Shown here: piece after piece, positions 10,688 to 22,667 of the stretch
How the letters are laid out: the number at the start of each line of letters is the position of its first letter
How positions within the stretch are numbered: position 1 is the first letter of the stretch
NCBI GenBank assembly: GCA_032622095.1
Contig: CP136068.1
Span: 159,795,465-159,859,464 of the forward strand
DNA length: 64,000 nt
Source: Siphonodentalium dalli
Taxonomy: Eukaryota; Mollusca; Scaphopoda; Gadilida; Siphonodentaliidae
Reading direction: 5' to 3'
Notes under the pieces: generated by a model
What the model saw: only the letters and a program-made list of their open reading frames with translations
What the model was told of the DNA's origin: nothing
Database searches by the model: none
Program-made: the position numbers and the translations under genes

Positions 10688-11757
10688 TCGACCCGCCAAT
10701 CTCGGCCGGAAGGGCCGCATTTTGATATGACGTATTTTTCCCCGCAAACTTGTCCAGCTTTGTTATATTTTTTCGATTCGCGATGCTTGCGTTTATGTTA
10801 GATCTTATTTGTCCATATGAGAACAATAGTGCCTGCGTGTTGACACTAATTTGGTGGTTATTTTAAAATTGCAGTTATAGTACAATGGGGGGGGGGGGGG
10901 TACACAGGAACAAAGTAATACTAATATAATAATAAATAATTATGTTTAGACTCCTTTGTATATTTCAAGCCCACATATGGTAGTTAAATATACGATTTTC
11001 TGTTTCCAAAGCATGCATGTGCTGAATATATTTCTGTCTCTTATATAATATAGGAATGGTCGACAACTATTAGACCATATATTTAATATCTACTCTGGCT
11101 ACGCACGTAGAGATTATATTCCACCCGTTTATAATATGGGAACTTTGTTATGTTCTGACGGGGAACTTCATAGCGCATTCAACACACAAAGCAGGGATTA
11201 TATTTATGTGTTCCTTAATAAACTATTTCACAGTAGGGGCCATGGTACCAGTTCCAGATTGCAAGTCGATATCGCAATAAACGTTGCATTGATTACCCGG
11301 AAGAAATTCCACGACTGTAAGAGATGCAAATCAGAATTGGCTCAGCAATTTTACATAGTGCATGAATGCAATCTCGAGCTGGGAACTACACTTACTGTGG
11401 AATACCGGTGTTAACAACGGTACATTATTATTACCGATGAACACGCATTACCTACGAAATATATTATAGCTGCAATGCTTTTATCAATGTTATAAACTCC
11501 CCTGTCAGAACATGAACATGATTTGAACTGGTGAATTATGATCACTATACGGACGTATAGTCAGAGTAGAGATTCATGGCATGCAATGATCTAGCCAAAT
11601 ATATAACCTTTCTGGCAAGGGGAGGTCTGCAGATTTTTTTCCAGACACAATGCGGGTGAGTGGGTGTGTCGGGACCGGAAAAGGTGAGTAATGCAATTTT
11701 GATCTTACGATGAAATTTACTCATGCTGTCCTTTATTAATCTACATAGACTCTTATA
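10688..11757 (+). repeat. Inverted repeat family X, copy A (left part)
   Basis: This segment is the diverged reverse complement of about 15630-17716, excluding an insertion there. Matching landmarks include GGCTACGCACGTAGAGATTA, the GGAACTTTGTTATGTTCTGA region and the GATATGACGTATTT end. Copy A is interrupted at 11757 by a TA-flanked element and resumes at 14298. A poly-G run at 10887-10900 lies inside. No protein domain is visible, so the class of the repeat is unknown. Confidence 0.7.
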
Positions 11758-14296
11758 CACTGTTATAAAAAAGACCGTCGCTTTAACGGTCTGAGACCGC
11801 GCAACATCGCTGCCAACATTTGACCGTTAAACATACGGTCAGGCCGTAGCATGTTCCACGGTATAAAAACCGTTTAAGTAACTGGCAGACCGTAACCAGT
11901 ACCTGCCATGCCGTTGTATTTTTTATGGTTCTACACCGTTTAATTAATATCAAGACCGTAACTAATAAAGGTCAGACCAATGGTATTTTTCATGGGTCAA
12001 CGCCAATGTTTTGCTCTTAATTTGCTAATTTACCATATAATTAGCCAGGTTCCCATGGTACGGTGACAATATGGTAGGCATTACGATTCATATGTTGTTG
12101 AATAGTCGAATCTAGTATTATTCGTAACTGAAAAATACATTTTAGTTCTTATGTTACGGTCATAGTTTTGATGAAATGTACATCCTCAATGCATAAAGTG
12201 ATAGACAATACTTATTAAACTTTTCAGTTTGCAGAGGATCAAGCTTGTTATCTGCCTCGTAGAATTTAATCCGGAAAAAGACTGTGCACGCATAATGTGT
12301 TCGCCTTTCACTAACTACTGTATAAATATGGCTGTAAATAAAAACACGATACTAGTAATAGCTGATAAGCCAACCCATCACTATTCTGTTATGAGTAGTA
12401 CTAATTTCGACCATTATAAAACATGAATCGGCGTGAAATTATCCAGTCACTTGTAAACACAGTTTTTGTTTTAACAGGTGAATCCGTACATCATGACAAT
12501 AGAGTACCAGTCAGAATAAGTGGTATTTTTAGCAGCACCTTTATTGCGATATTGAGCGTGCTTAATTTAGAAAAGCGCGTGATTATAGCACAATACCAAA
12601 AATCTGTCGCGCTTATTATTGCAATATTGAATGCAAAATATTGCAATACTAAGCGCGCTAAATTTCATACAGACCCGATAGTGTTATATTTATATTAGAT
12701 AAATACTGTGCATATAGCGTACATATATTGTACATATAGCATTTACAACTATAATTATATACATATCTAATACATTATCTCTATTTATACAATAAACAAT
12801 ATAGAAGAAGCAATAATTTGATTTAAATGTCACAATTTTGAGTGCAAGATGTCGCAATATATTAATATATTAAGCGCAAAATATTGCAATAATACCACAA
12901 ACGACATGCTTATAAGCGTTTCCACTTGCAATATTATTGCGATATTTGGCGCAAAACAGCGCGCTTAATATACAACTTCTTTTGACTGGTACTGTATATA
13001 TCAATAACAGCTAGTTGGGATTGGAACCTTCAAGACAACAGCCGATCCCGTAATAACTGTGCGCAGTGACTTGGCGACAATGTTCTCCTGTAGTCGCACA
13101 TTTTCCATGAAATTTTAAAGCATGATGCATCAAACTGTATACTGGTATCACTATCACAACACTTAGTATCAATATCAATGAGTCCGCCAAAGATAGTTTG
13201 ATATGAACATCCAACCAATAGTGTACACCCGGTAAATTGTCGTAATAACGTGACGATAACATGGCGAATGATGATAATGTCTCATATCCACACGTTTCAA
13301 TGGAAATTGATGAACACGGAATTAATTGGTCCGTGTAATTGTAAAGTTGGAATTGTTGATATGTAATCACCCATCACTGTGCGGCGTCAGCTCATTGTTT
13401 ACGGTGTTGTTGTTGACATTGAAGCTCTTGTGAATTACATTGGTGCGCACAGTACATATGCATGTATGTCATATCTTGTAAATGTACATGCATATGCTTT
13501 GAAACAAGATCCTGAACACTATCAACTGGATTTTCAACATGCTACTAGTAATAGCTGCTCGTTGAGTCGTTGATGTTATTATTGTCACTATCGGTTGATA
13601 TCGAAGCTCGTGTTAATTGTACCTGTATCCTCCGTGTCAGTAAATGTGCCAGTGTTTTGATACTAAGTCACAACACAGCACTGAGTCGAATGAAGTCAAA
13701 CCATGGATCATGCCATGAGTGGCATGAACCGATTGGCATGAATCGCTGCTCTCGAATTTAGTGGAAATTGTCAATGATTAAGCCGATTTTCGCAGAATTC
13801 AAACTTGTCCTGTTATCAAAGGAACCGAAATCAAACCGTCTTAACAACTGTCCACAATCGAAATGGTAAAATTTTCCCAAAAACAATAGTTTACGGTCAA
13901 ATATGCATTGCCAAAGAAAAAATGCGAAGAAATGAGCTGTGCTAAAGCGGGAACTTAACCCCGGAATGCGAATAACGTACCGTACTCTTGATAATTCGTA
14001 CGGTTCCGCATAACACATAATGAATGCCGGATAAATAATATATATTAAATATATTAAATATCAGCAGAGTAAAATTCAGTCATACTGTATGGAGTAATTG
14101 CCGTATATAATATGGTCGCCGATAAATATACTATTGAATTTTGATGGCATGACTTTGAATCACGAAAATATTTAATTTAGACAATTTTCATGGCCACATA
14201 AAATGACGGTATGGGACCGTCAAACTGATGAAACAGTATGGGGCCGTCGATTATGACGGCCCGAAACCTTCGAACCGACAGTAATTTCTAACAGTG
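11758..14296. mobile_element. TA-flanked DNA element with CACTGTTA ends, inserted in repeat copy A
   Basis: The left end is CACTGTTATAAAA and the right end is TTTCTAACAGTG, each flanked by TA (11756-11757 and 14297-14298). Subterminal sequence is rich in ACCGT/ACGGT on both sides. Removing the element joins CTTATA to CACATG and restores the sequence of inverted copy B (about 15605-15650). The interior (about 12520-12970) is rich in ATTGCAATA and GCGCTTA motifs, and 13396-13450 / 13575-13630 form a short tandem duplication. No transposase is recognised. TA duplication is typical of Tc1/mariner-like and some other superfamilies. Confidence 0.65.
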
Positions 14297-14297
14297 T

Positions 14298-14416
14298 ACA
14301 CATGAATATATATCATTTAGAGCATATTTAACTGCATGTTGGGGGTCTATATATGGTCTGAGGATCTAATAGCGGTACAAATTCAAGCATTCTGGCAAAC
14401 ATGACTCGAAAGATCC
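14298..14416 (+). repeat. Inverted repeat family X, copy A (right part)
   Basis: Continuation of copy A after the 2.5-kb insertion. It matches the reverse complement of 15519-15640, sharing for example CATTCTGGCAAACATGACTC and the TTTAGAGCATATTTAA region. Confidence 0.7.
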
Positions 14417-14599
14417 ATTCCTTGGATATGTACGTGTGTATTGTGTAGCATTGTGGTGACTGATTGGAGGTCCAACGCTTGTCAGTATGCGGTTGGCTCT
14501 ACATGGATTAAACCCCATGTTTACATTTTGCATTATAATTATAATTACTCCGTTTGTGTATACATTACGTCTGTCACTCGCACGGGGCTAATATGTTTA

Positions 14600-14965
14600 C
14601 GGGGCTAAAGCCATATTATGGCTGAAGGGGTCACTCTCACCAACAAAAAATGCTGAAGGGTACACAGGGTTTGTAAATCCGCTGAAGTGCACACAAGGGT
14701 ACGCATGGTCCCTGATCTGCACTAACACCGTTTATTAAACTGTGTTTCTGAAAGTCTGGCGGCCATCGTCAGTTTGTTTTGAATTGATGTTAATGTTCAT
14801 TGGAACGTAAATAATTAATTACAGAACTCATAACAGTCACGAAAACTAAACGTATTTCAGAACGAGATTTAAAAACATTTGTACTCTTCAGCACATTTTA
14901 AAAACATGTGTACTCTTCAGCGCTTTTTTGTGAGAGTTACCCCTTCAACCATATTATGCCAATGG
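14600..14965. mobile_element. Inverted-repeat element (MITE-like), ~85-bp arms
   Basis: The left arm around 14608-14700 (CCATATTATGGCTGAAGGGG then CACTCTCACC, AATGCTGAAGGGTACAC) is complemented by the right arm 14870-14960. The motif GCTGAAG-G-TACAC is repeated within each arm. No ORF. The exact ends and target duplication are not resolved. Confidence 0.6.
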
Positions 14966-15518
14966 GGTGCTATGCCAATGATAACTGAGTCAAACCAAGC
15001 CTTTATTATTAATTAAAAAACATTATATCGCCAGTTAAAAATATATAAGAAAAAGTTAGGTAACCTATATATATTGAATATAGAGGTATCAGTTCGGTCC
15101 CATCTTTCGCCGCCACGTATAACTTACTCAATAAAACCTTCACTCATTCTGACTCCTGTTTGAATTTTCGATCTGCCCGACAATCTTCCCATGAATGCTG
15201 ACTACGATGTCGAGTTTTAATGAGGTAAAATCTGCAATTAACCCCGAAACAGGTTAGACATACCGTACATGACCTAACTGTAATCTTACTATTACAAATT
15301 GTGTATAACATATAATTATGTTTTGTGTGTAATCATTGAGTCAAATGACTGACAACAACATACATAGACACTATACTGCCGACATAACATTGATTTAGTC
15401 ATGTATAATGGTTAGCCAGTGTTCTTAACAGCGGCAGTACACTAACGAAATAACACAAACATGCATGCATAGGCAAACGCACGTTATCAAGTGAGATAGC
15501 AAACACAAACTTGGCAAC

Positions 15519-17716
15519 TTCGAGTTATGTTTGCCAGAATGCTTGCATTTATACCGACATTGGAACATCAGACCACATATAGGCCCCGGCCCACGTGGAG
15601 TTAAATGTGCTCTAAATTATATAGATATGTGTCTATATAAGATTAATAAAAGACAACGTGAGTAAATTTCAGTGTAGAAAACAAATCATTACTCATTTTT
15701 CCGGCCCCGACATACCCATATTTACCCAACCCATCTTGTGTCTGGTAAAATGCAAATCATGAATCATAATCCACCACTTTAAATAATGGGAACGTATTCA
15801 TGTTCTGACAGGGAAGTTTATAACATTGACACAAACATTGCAGCTATAATATATTTCTTGAGTAATACCTGTTCCTCGGTCATAATTATGTACCGACATT
15901 GAAAGATATTCCACAGTAAGTGTAGGTCCCAGCTCGAGATTGCATCTCAAATTGCCAAGTCTGATTTGCATCCCTTACAGTCGTGGAATTTCTTAAGATT
16001 ATTAAGGAACATGTACACTAACAATGAAATATATTCCCTGCTGTGTTTGTTGAATGCTATGAAGTTCCCCATCAGAACATAACAGAGTTCCCATATTTTA
16101 AACGGGTGGAACATAATCTCGTGCGTAGCCAGAGTAGAAATTAACGACATGGTTTAATAGTGTCGACCATTCCTATATTATATAAGAGAGATACATATAT
16201 TCAACACATGCTTTGGAAACAGACAATCATACATTCTACTACCGTATATAGGCTTGAAATACAAAGGCATCTCAACATAATTAGTTATTATTATATTATT
16301 ATTATCAAGTTCCTGTCTAAACCCCCCTTGTACTATAGATGCAATTTTAAATTAACCACCAAATTATTGTCAACACGCAGGGACCATTGTTTTCACAAGG
16401 ACAAACAAGATATAACAAACGCAGGCATCGTGAATAGAAAATAGATAACGATGCTGGAAAAGCTTGCAGAGCATGGTTGGGGTAATCGTAATTAGTAATC
16501 GTAATCAAAGTAATCGATTACACATTTTGAGTAATGTAATCAGTAATCATGACATTGTTTTATTACAAGTAATCGTAATCGTAATCGACTACTTTTAAAT
16601 GTACCTGTAATCATTATTACATTTTGATTTCTTTTTGATTACTTTTACTAAGATATCCATATGGATGGTTATTGGATACTCATAGTCTCACACTGTAGTA
16701 CTGGGAGTATGCTCAGATACAAACAACATATCAGAAAGTTCGTACAATCAAGTGTTATGTTAGTGTTACACTGTGTACATTCTGCGAATGGACACAGCTA
16801 ACAACACACAACTGCTGACATGTTGAATTCAGCATGTATGACAATAAACTTATGATACAGACAATGAAATGTTCTAATATGAATAGAATAGGCTAGCCAA
16901 CTTCAATTAGGATTAAATATTATTGGGACTGCTGCAGACAATGGATGCATAGTCATACTGGTACAATAGGGCTAATTAACCGCACAAAGCAGGTGTCCAT
17001 CGGTAGACATACTTAGCTGGTTTGTCATTTGCTGCAATCATGTCATTTAAGTCGCATTTAATCCTCATCAGGATATGAATGGATATCATAAAATAGACCT
17101 TAGTGTTATTTTAATTGTGTTGGGTAATGAATCCAACAGAACATGCAAATAATTGATAATTGTTTCTAATGATAGTTTCATAGATATTATGCGTTAGTGT
17201 CAATGCAAGTAAGAAAATAAAACAAAATATTAAAAATATATTTACATACATAAAACATAATATATTCCCAATAAGTTGGTGCACAACTTCATGGTGAAAG
17301 CTCACCAATACATGTAACTGTACAAAGTTTGTGTGTGTATTGCTTGCTTCTTCCTATTGTTTCAGTCGTTTCTTGTTTCCATGTTATGTAGTGATGTTTG
17401 TATGCAATACAATTTGATATTTTTATTGATTTATTTCATTATTTGTTCCTATGCTATCACAATGGTTGGAAACTTACAATTGTAATCAGATGGAATCGAA
17501 AAGTAATCGATTACATTTACTAAAGTAATTGTAATCATAATCGATTACATTGGGAAAAATGTAATCAGTAATCGTAATCGTAATCATGTAAATCAAAAGT
17601 AATTGTACTCGTAATCGATTACATTGGCATGTAATCGCCCCAACCCTGTTGCAGAGACAAATACGTCATATCAAAATGGCGGCGATTCCGGTCGAGATTG
17701 GCAGGTCGATTATTGC
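15519..17716 (-). repeat. Inverted repeat family X, copy B (split by a hAT-type element)
   Basis: Reverse-complement partner of 10688-11757 plus 14298-14416. The homology runs through 15519-16471, is interrupted by the element at 16472-17648, and ends near 17716 with CGAGATTGGCAGGTCGATTA. Small ORFs in it are not conserved between the two copies, which argues against coding function. Confidence 0.7.
16472..17648. mobile_element. hAT-type non-autonomous element with 8-bp target duplication
   Basis: The element starts CATGGTTGGGGTAATCG and ends CGCCCCAACCCTG, forming an imperfect terminal inverted repeat with a terminal CA. It is flanked by an identical 8-bp duplication, TTGCAGAG, at 16464-16471 and 17649-17656. 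Both ends are packed with the palindrome GTAATCGATTAC and related GTAATC motifs, likely subterminal binding sites. There is no transposase ORF. The inverted copy at 10.7 kb lacks it and supplies the empty site. An 8-bp duplication and CA...TG ends fit the hAT superfamily. Confidence 0.8.
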
Positions 17717-17719
17717 TCT

Positions 17720-18162
17720 CATAGACAAAGTTAGGGTTCACGAAACGGACTTTGAGCTAAATGGTTACCATACCATCGAATTAAAAAAACTCGACCGGAG
17801 AGTGATGATTGGAGAGGAGGAATTGGTCTATTCACCGAGCCAGTATACAGTATGCACTGAGGGCAGATGTGTCCATCTTTAGACCACACTTCATAGAAAC
17901 TATATTTGTGGAGATAAATCCAGGATGCACAGATTCATACCTAGTTTGTTGTATACATAGGCCCAACACTGCACCACGTGCTGAACTTCATGCATTTACG
18001 AAGGACATTGAATATATCATGGGTGATATAAATAAAACTAATCTTAAGTCATATATAATATGCGACCTTAATATTGATTTACTGATATTTCAACATATCG
18101 TAGCACCAATACGCACATCATCGACCTATAATGTGAAAAGGGTACATAATGTGATTACTTGA
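17720..18162 (+). pseudogene. Non-LTR retrotransposon endonuclease fragment (CR1/L2-like clade)
   Basis: Remnant of an apurinic-type endonuclease (APE/EEP fold), which nicks DNA for target-primed reverse transcription. In one frame it reads RADVSIFRPHFIETIFVEI, then CCIHRPNTAPRAELHAF and CDLNIDLL. These match the IFRP...E.IFVEI, Y/H-RPxT and GDFNxDLL motifs of such enzymes. The catalytic GDFN has become CDLN. The upstream part (FELNGYHTIEL..., up to SPSQYTV) is in a different frame, so there is a frameshift near 17840. Both reverse transcriptase and the endonuclease N terminus are missing. It begins directly after repeat copy B. Confidence 0.7.
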
Positions 18163-18640
18163 TACTGAAATAAGCAGTTAATGGATTCATACCCGTTATT
18201 ACGTTTTATGGAGCGAGTCACAGTCAAACACATGTTTAAGAGCGTACGTCTGACAAGTCGGGATTTGCGCTATTTGTGTCATTGTTAGACATTATATCTA
18301 AAGCATTCGCCTAACTGTGAGTCGATAATGTGACAAAATCGCTCTCAGCGATTCTAAGCAGGTAATGTGTGTGTTCTTGGAAGGTAAATACTGTGATTAC
18401 TTGATTTTGAAATAAGCAGTTAATGGACTCATACCCGTTATTTTGTTTTATGGCGCGAGCTACAGTGACACGCCATTTGCGTCATTGTGTCAGTGTCTGC
18501 ACATAATATCCTAAGAATCGCCTAATTATGAGTTGATAATGTAGCCAAAACGTCTCAGAAAATTCTCAGGTCAAACTGAGGCGATTCTAAGCATATTATT
18601 TTTCCTAAAACACGTTCTACTATAGGCAGATAATGTGCGT
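18145..18640 (+). repeat. Tandem repeat, ~240-bp unit, two diverged copies
   Basis: The second unit starts near 18388 and repeats the first, with shared landmarks TGATTACTTGAT, GAAATAAGCAGTTAATGGA, CTCATACCCGTTATT and GGCGATTCTAAGCA. Not coding. Confidence 0.7.
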
Positions 18641-18904
18641 GTTTTCGGGAGACCGGCCACGAGATAACTGATAGCTTCTTAAGCAATGTATTTACCTTTG
18701 GTGTTGTTCCCAGTACCACTAAGCCAACACGAATTACCAAACAACTCTAAGGCTTATAAACCATATATATACGAACAATGCGACTTCTGACAGTAAATCT
18801 TGTAAAAAACTCACTGGTGAATCGGACCACATGGCTACGTTTTTCTCGAACCACAGCAAAGCGAATAGCATACACGTACTTCCGGCAATGCCAATATCAA
18901 AACA

Positions 18905-19010
18905 TATCAACGTAGACGCTTGTCGAACAATCCCATACAATTGGCCGATGAATTAACATAGCCTATGAATTTATTTTGTGTTCACATCAAACAACCGAAG
19001 ATATCATACA
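18905..19010 (+). repeat. ~95-bp direct repeat, copy 1
   Basis: Matches 20103-20192: CAACGTAGACGCTTG, CGAACAATCCCATACAA, CTATGAATTT and AACAACCGAAGATA are shared. The two are about 1.2 kb apart. Between them I see no gene; a poly-C run lies at 19134-19148. Confidence 0.7.
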
Positions 19011-19133
19011 CCATTCAACAGCCGGTATTTACATATATCATATATCAAATTGTCACCGAAAACATACTATTAATAAAAAATGTGCTTTTCCGACCAGAAC
19101 TATATCATTTCTCCCTGTATTGGGTTGTATTTA

Positions 19134-19148
19134 CCCCCCCCCCCCCCC
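19134..19148. repeat. Poly-C tract (15)
   Basis: Homopolymer run. Similar runs lie at 10887-10900 (G), 35576-35592 (C), about 36636-36650 (G), 43682-43694 (C) and about 45157 (C). Confidence 0.9.
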
Positions 19149-20102
19149 TGTTCCAGACATTGGGTACAAAATAAAATTTCGTCGTAGCACCTAAGTTCCA
19201 CTTTATCCTCGAGCAGACATCACACCATTGGGACACTAGCCAATTTTTTCCTGTGTTATGTCTTACACGAAAACGTGCTATTTTTTAACATAAGTCGTAT
19301 GGCTGTGAAGTGTACCTGACATATTTTTGTTTAAAAACAACTTAAATACCAAACAAGTGCGATTCTAGAATCGAACATCGTTTGTTTTGGTCGCGGAAAA
19401 CACACAAGGACATTTTGTAACGCCGATTTGACAATGTAGCTGGTGTCAGTAGTGACAATCTGAAAGACGCACACAAAAAGTCGCATTTCATTAGATGGAA
19501 GGAAATGGCAAATTTGACACTTGATTTAACCCCTCCCTTTCGAATTTACGGACTCGAAACTGGGATTCGCTGTCTCCTAAGAATTTTCCGGTCCACTCCC
19601 AATAACATATCGAGAATAGCCGGATCACTTAAAATGACGAGAGGCGGCTGGGCACGTTTGTGCACTGTTCTGCATTAAAGGTGCATCATATGTCCCATGT
19701 CTGAATGTTGTTGCAAAGGGTTAATTTGCCAGATTATGTGGCGCTGCGACACGCTTTGGGTGGCACTTGGTTTTGATTTGATTTGGGGCCAAAATCTGCA
19801 CCCCGTTGCTCTACAAGCCGATGATACCACAAAAACACGATTTGCGCCTATAGGGTACAATCAATTAATTATTTCCAATAAGTGATAGGGTTAGGGTTAA
19901 AACATGCCCACGTTTCACTACCGTGATTAGTCAAACCTTAAATATTTTGGCGTTTAGAACTCCAAGTCGGACATAAGTTGTCAAAAAAGAAATGGTGCCT
20001 TACCACACTTTTCCTGGAAATAAAAATTGGCATTTCCACAACTACCCCTTTAGTGCACACAATTTCAGTATATAAAAATATCCCACCCCTAACAACTATG
20101 GT

Positions 20103-20192
20103 AGTCAACGTAGACGCTTGACGAACAATCCCATACAAAATGGCCGAGGAATTATCATACCCTATGAATTTCTGTTAAACAACGGAAGATAG
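20103..20192 (+). repeat. ~95-bp direct repeat, copy 2
   Basis: Partner of 18905-19010. Its end is abutted directly by the tail of the SINE at 20190-20601. Confidence 0.7.
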
Positions 20193-20601
20193 TAATAAAA
20201 TAATAATGATGGAGCTTATATAGCGCATATCCCCGCGAGGGCCCCAAGCGCTTCACATTATTACCCCAGCTGTTGAGTAATGCCAAGTCTGCTGCATGCT
20301 GCCATATTGGCGCTTCGCAAGATTGCTCTCGGCTTACACTTACCCAACAACCAGGTCCATATTTCTCGTCTAGGTACGACAAAGCGAGCACAGTACAAGT
20401 GACCTTGCCCAAGGGTCACAACCACCTGGCGCGAGATTTGAAACAGCGTGTGGCTATATATAGCTCACGCACCGCTTAATTCGACCAAGTCACTGTTGCG
20501 GATACGATAGTCCACCGGCCGGGCGCGAACTCACGCCGGTGCATTAACACCATTACAAGTCCGACACTCTAACCATTGTGCTACCACTTCCACAGCTGCC
20601 G
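20190..20601 (-). mobile_element. tRNA-derived SINE
   Basis: Read on the minus strand, the head starts near 20600 and contains a tRNA-like A box (TGGTAGCACAATGG, 20586-20573) and a B box (GAGTTCGCGCCC, 20532-20521), the internal RNA polymerase III promoter. A central body follows. The tail contains GCGCTATATAAGCTCCAT and ends in an ATT-rich run (about 20190-20210). Length is about 410 bp. The AGCGCTT...GCGCTATATAAG tail resembles conserved SINE tails known in marine invertebrates, but I cannot assign the family. The tRNA part lacks a complete acceptor stem, so it is not a functional tRNA gene. Confidence 0.75.
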
Positions 20602-21484
20602 GTATTGTGTTATGCTGACTAGAATTTCCCCACAAAAATGCCAGTGGGCATACTTTCAATTATTTAGTTGCTTATATCCAATATAGGAATGTTCTTCTCA
20701 TCGTGTAGTGTAGTCGCTTGAACAGCTTACAATGACACTCGGGGGATGTTTTGGAAGTAATCACATATAATGGTATCCGATACATGTTCCAATACGCATT
20801 AAAAGTATAATGTATCGGCGAGGCATTAAAAGTATAATGCATCGGCGAGAAAATAACCAATAACAAGTAAAGTTAAGGCGTTGTACCACTTTAGTTTCAC
20901 GATCAATACCAGACGGTGCATGACGAAGCAGTCTGAGCGGTGGCCCACGGCGTGGTAGTATAATCGCGCGGCCAATTTAATACCAGACGTTGCATGAGGA
21001 AGCAGTCTGGGCGATGACCGACGGTGGGTAATATACTTGCGGCCAGTCCATTGAGGCGTGAATTGGTGACGTTCTGGACGAGGTTACACAAATCGGGTGA
21101 CATTGTACTTAAACTATTTGGATAAATTCGCGTATTCTGTGTTGATGATGCCCAGACACTCATACACATGCCATATCGTATGCATATGTGTACACAGCTG
21201 TTTAAAGCCGTAACCGATGTATGGATGTTTTGCTTAGGAGCATCATTAATAAGTCTGAGTTACGCACACCTGATACTTTGTTTATTCGAAGTACAACATT
21301 CTTGCAAATAATGACTGTGTTGGATTAAAAATCACCTAGATGCAACCATGGCCATCCAGACAGAATAGTTAAATAACTGAAATACCACAAAATACTGTTG
21401 CCTACAACTATATTTCACCAATGTGGAATACACACTGTATCAGTAATGCATTGTGTGTTGAATATTAATGCAAATTAAGTTGGA
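20602..21484. other. Intergenic stretch with two short tandem duplications
   Basis: Two small duplications are visible. One is at 20795-20852, with ATTAAAAGTATAATG..ATCGGCGAG twice. The other is at about 20908-21055, a ~75-bp unit with ACCAGACG.TGCATGA.GAAGCAGTCTG twice. No gene recognised. Confidence 0.6.
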
Positions 21485-21945
21485 ACTTATGTGTTTTGCT
21501 TCTGAATCTAACATAGACTAAGCTAACGGACGATTATAATCTGACCAGGTGTTCTGCTTCTAATAATAAGACATACTAATCGGGAGGACCATTATACCGA
21601 TAAAACTAAACTCGGACTAGCGCGTTCTTCTATTTCTAAGATAGACCAATTAGGGGACGAGGCTACTGAGAAAATTAAATTCTGACTAGTGAGTTCATCA
21701 TACTTATAAGACATATTAACCGTAGTACTATTCTACCTAGACAATTGAATTCTGACTAGGGTGTTCCTTATATTTAAACGCTAGTCTAACCAGGAGGAAG
21801 ATTATGCCGCAATAACTGCATTCGGACGGATGCGTTCCTGATAACTATAAGATATACTATAAACTTCAATCGATACAATTACATTTTGTCTAGTGTGTCC
21901 AAATACTTTTAAAATATACTAAGCAAGAGGACGATTCGACTTATC
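21485..21945 (+). repeat. Satellite of ~70-bp units, about 6-7 degenerate copies
   Basis: Units recur near 21488, 21551, 21624, 21693, 21761, 21834 and 21896. Consensus landmarks are GTTC.T.TA..T.TAAGA.AT and ACTAA.C.GG.GGACGATTAT, followed by TAAATTCTGACTAG. The array stops about 480 bp before the start codon of gene B. Confidence 0.7.
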
Positions 21946-22421
21946 ACATGCGATATGGACTGTTGTGTTGTTGCTGCACGTGACGTGTTTTGTATGGAAC
22001 CAAATAGCATTCGCCATATTTGATCTTTTTCCACCTGGAGAGCTGGTTTATATATATGGTTATATATATGTTTATATATCTGGTTATATATCTGGTTGCA
22101 TTGGAATATATTATGTTGCGTATGCGGATAAAACATATCCGAATGTTGCCTGATTTCTGAATGATTTATGTCCGTTTGTAACTCGGAGTCAAGGCATTTT
22201 TGACATTCGGTTTGGACATAGATTAAATCCAGCATCACCGTACACAAATTGTGTTCCGTTGACGATTATATTCAACAATTTAAACAAAACTTAATAACGC
22301 AACATCTCAAGTTTACTCTTAGCGAGGCACACATGTGGACAAATATACGAAGTAAGAAGTGTTCCTACTAACATTCACAAACATGTGTTGGTTACGTGCG
22401 TGTGACCAATTCAGACTCGAG

Positions 22422-22667
22422 ATGTTGTGTGTTTTGATGCTGTATGTGGCTGGTGTTTTCGCGAATCCCTTCCAGTCCGGAGCGCCCGGTTATCTATCTG
22501 AAGTGAAGGTGGCAAACATTATGAGATGTGAGATGATGTGCAATAGGCATAATGATTGCACAGTAACCGGATACAACGTACGAACAAGAGCGTGTGTCCT
22601 CGTGAATCAAGCAACAACAACGGATATAACAGCTCCAGGGGAATGGAGAGTTAAATACGTCACCAAG
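22422..22667 (+). CDS. Gene B first coding exon: signal peptide plus PAN/apple domain
   Basis: This exon of 82 codons ends with donor GTAACA at 22668 in phase 0. The chosen start gives MLCVLMLYVAGVFA, a hydrophobic secretion signal with probable cleavage before NPFQSG. In-frame ATGs at 22359 and 22383 would lengthen the N terminus. The mature part contains VKVANIMRCEMMCNRHNDC, TVTGYNVRTRACVLVNQ and EWRVKYVTK. The C-x3-C...C...C spacing with the xCxLxN and W ending is the PAN/apple pattern, a protein- or sugar-binding module of secreted and surface proteins. Only this exon is certain. The EGF exon at 61509 may be part of the same gene but starts in phase 1, so another exon must lie between. 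Confidence 0.75.

Noticed and set aside
13011-13370. 119-aa minus-strand ORF
   Set aside because: No domain, overlapping ORFs in other frames, and it lies inside the CACTGTTA element; no support as a gene.
20521-20600. tRNA-like segment as a functional tRNA gene
   Set aside because: It lacks a complete acceptor stem and continues into a SINE body and ATT tail; it is a tRNA-derived SINE head.
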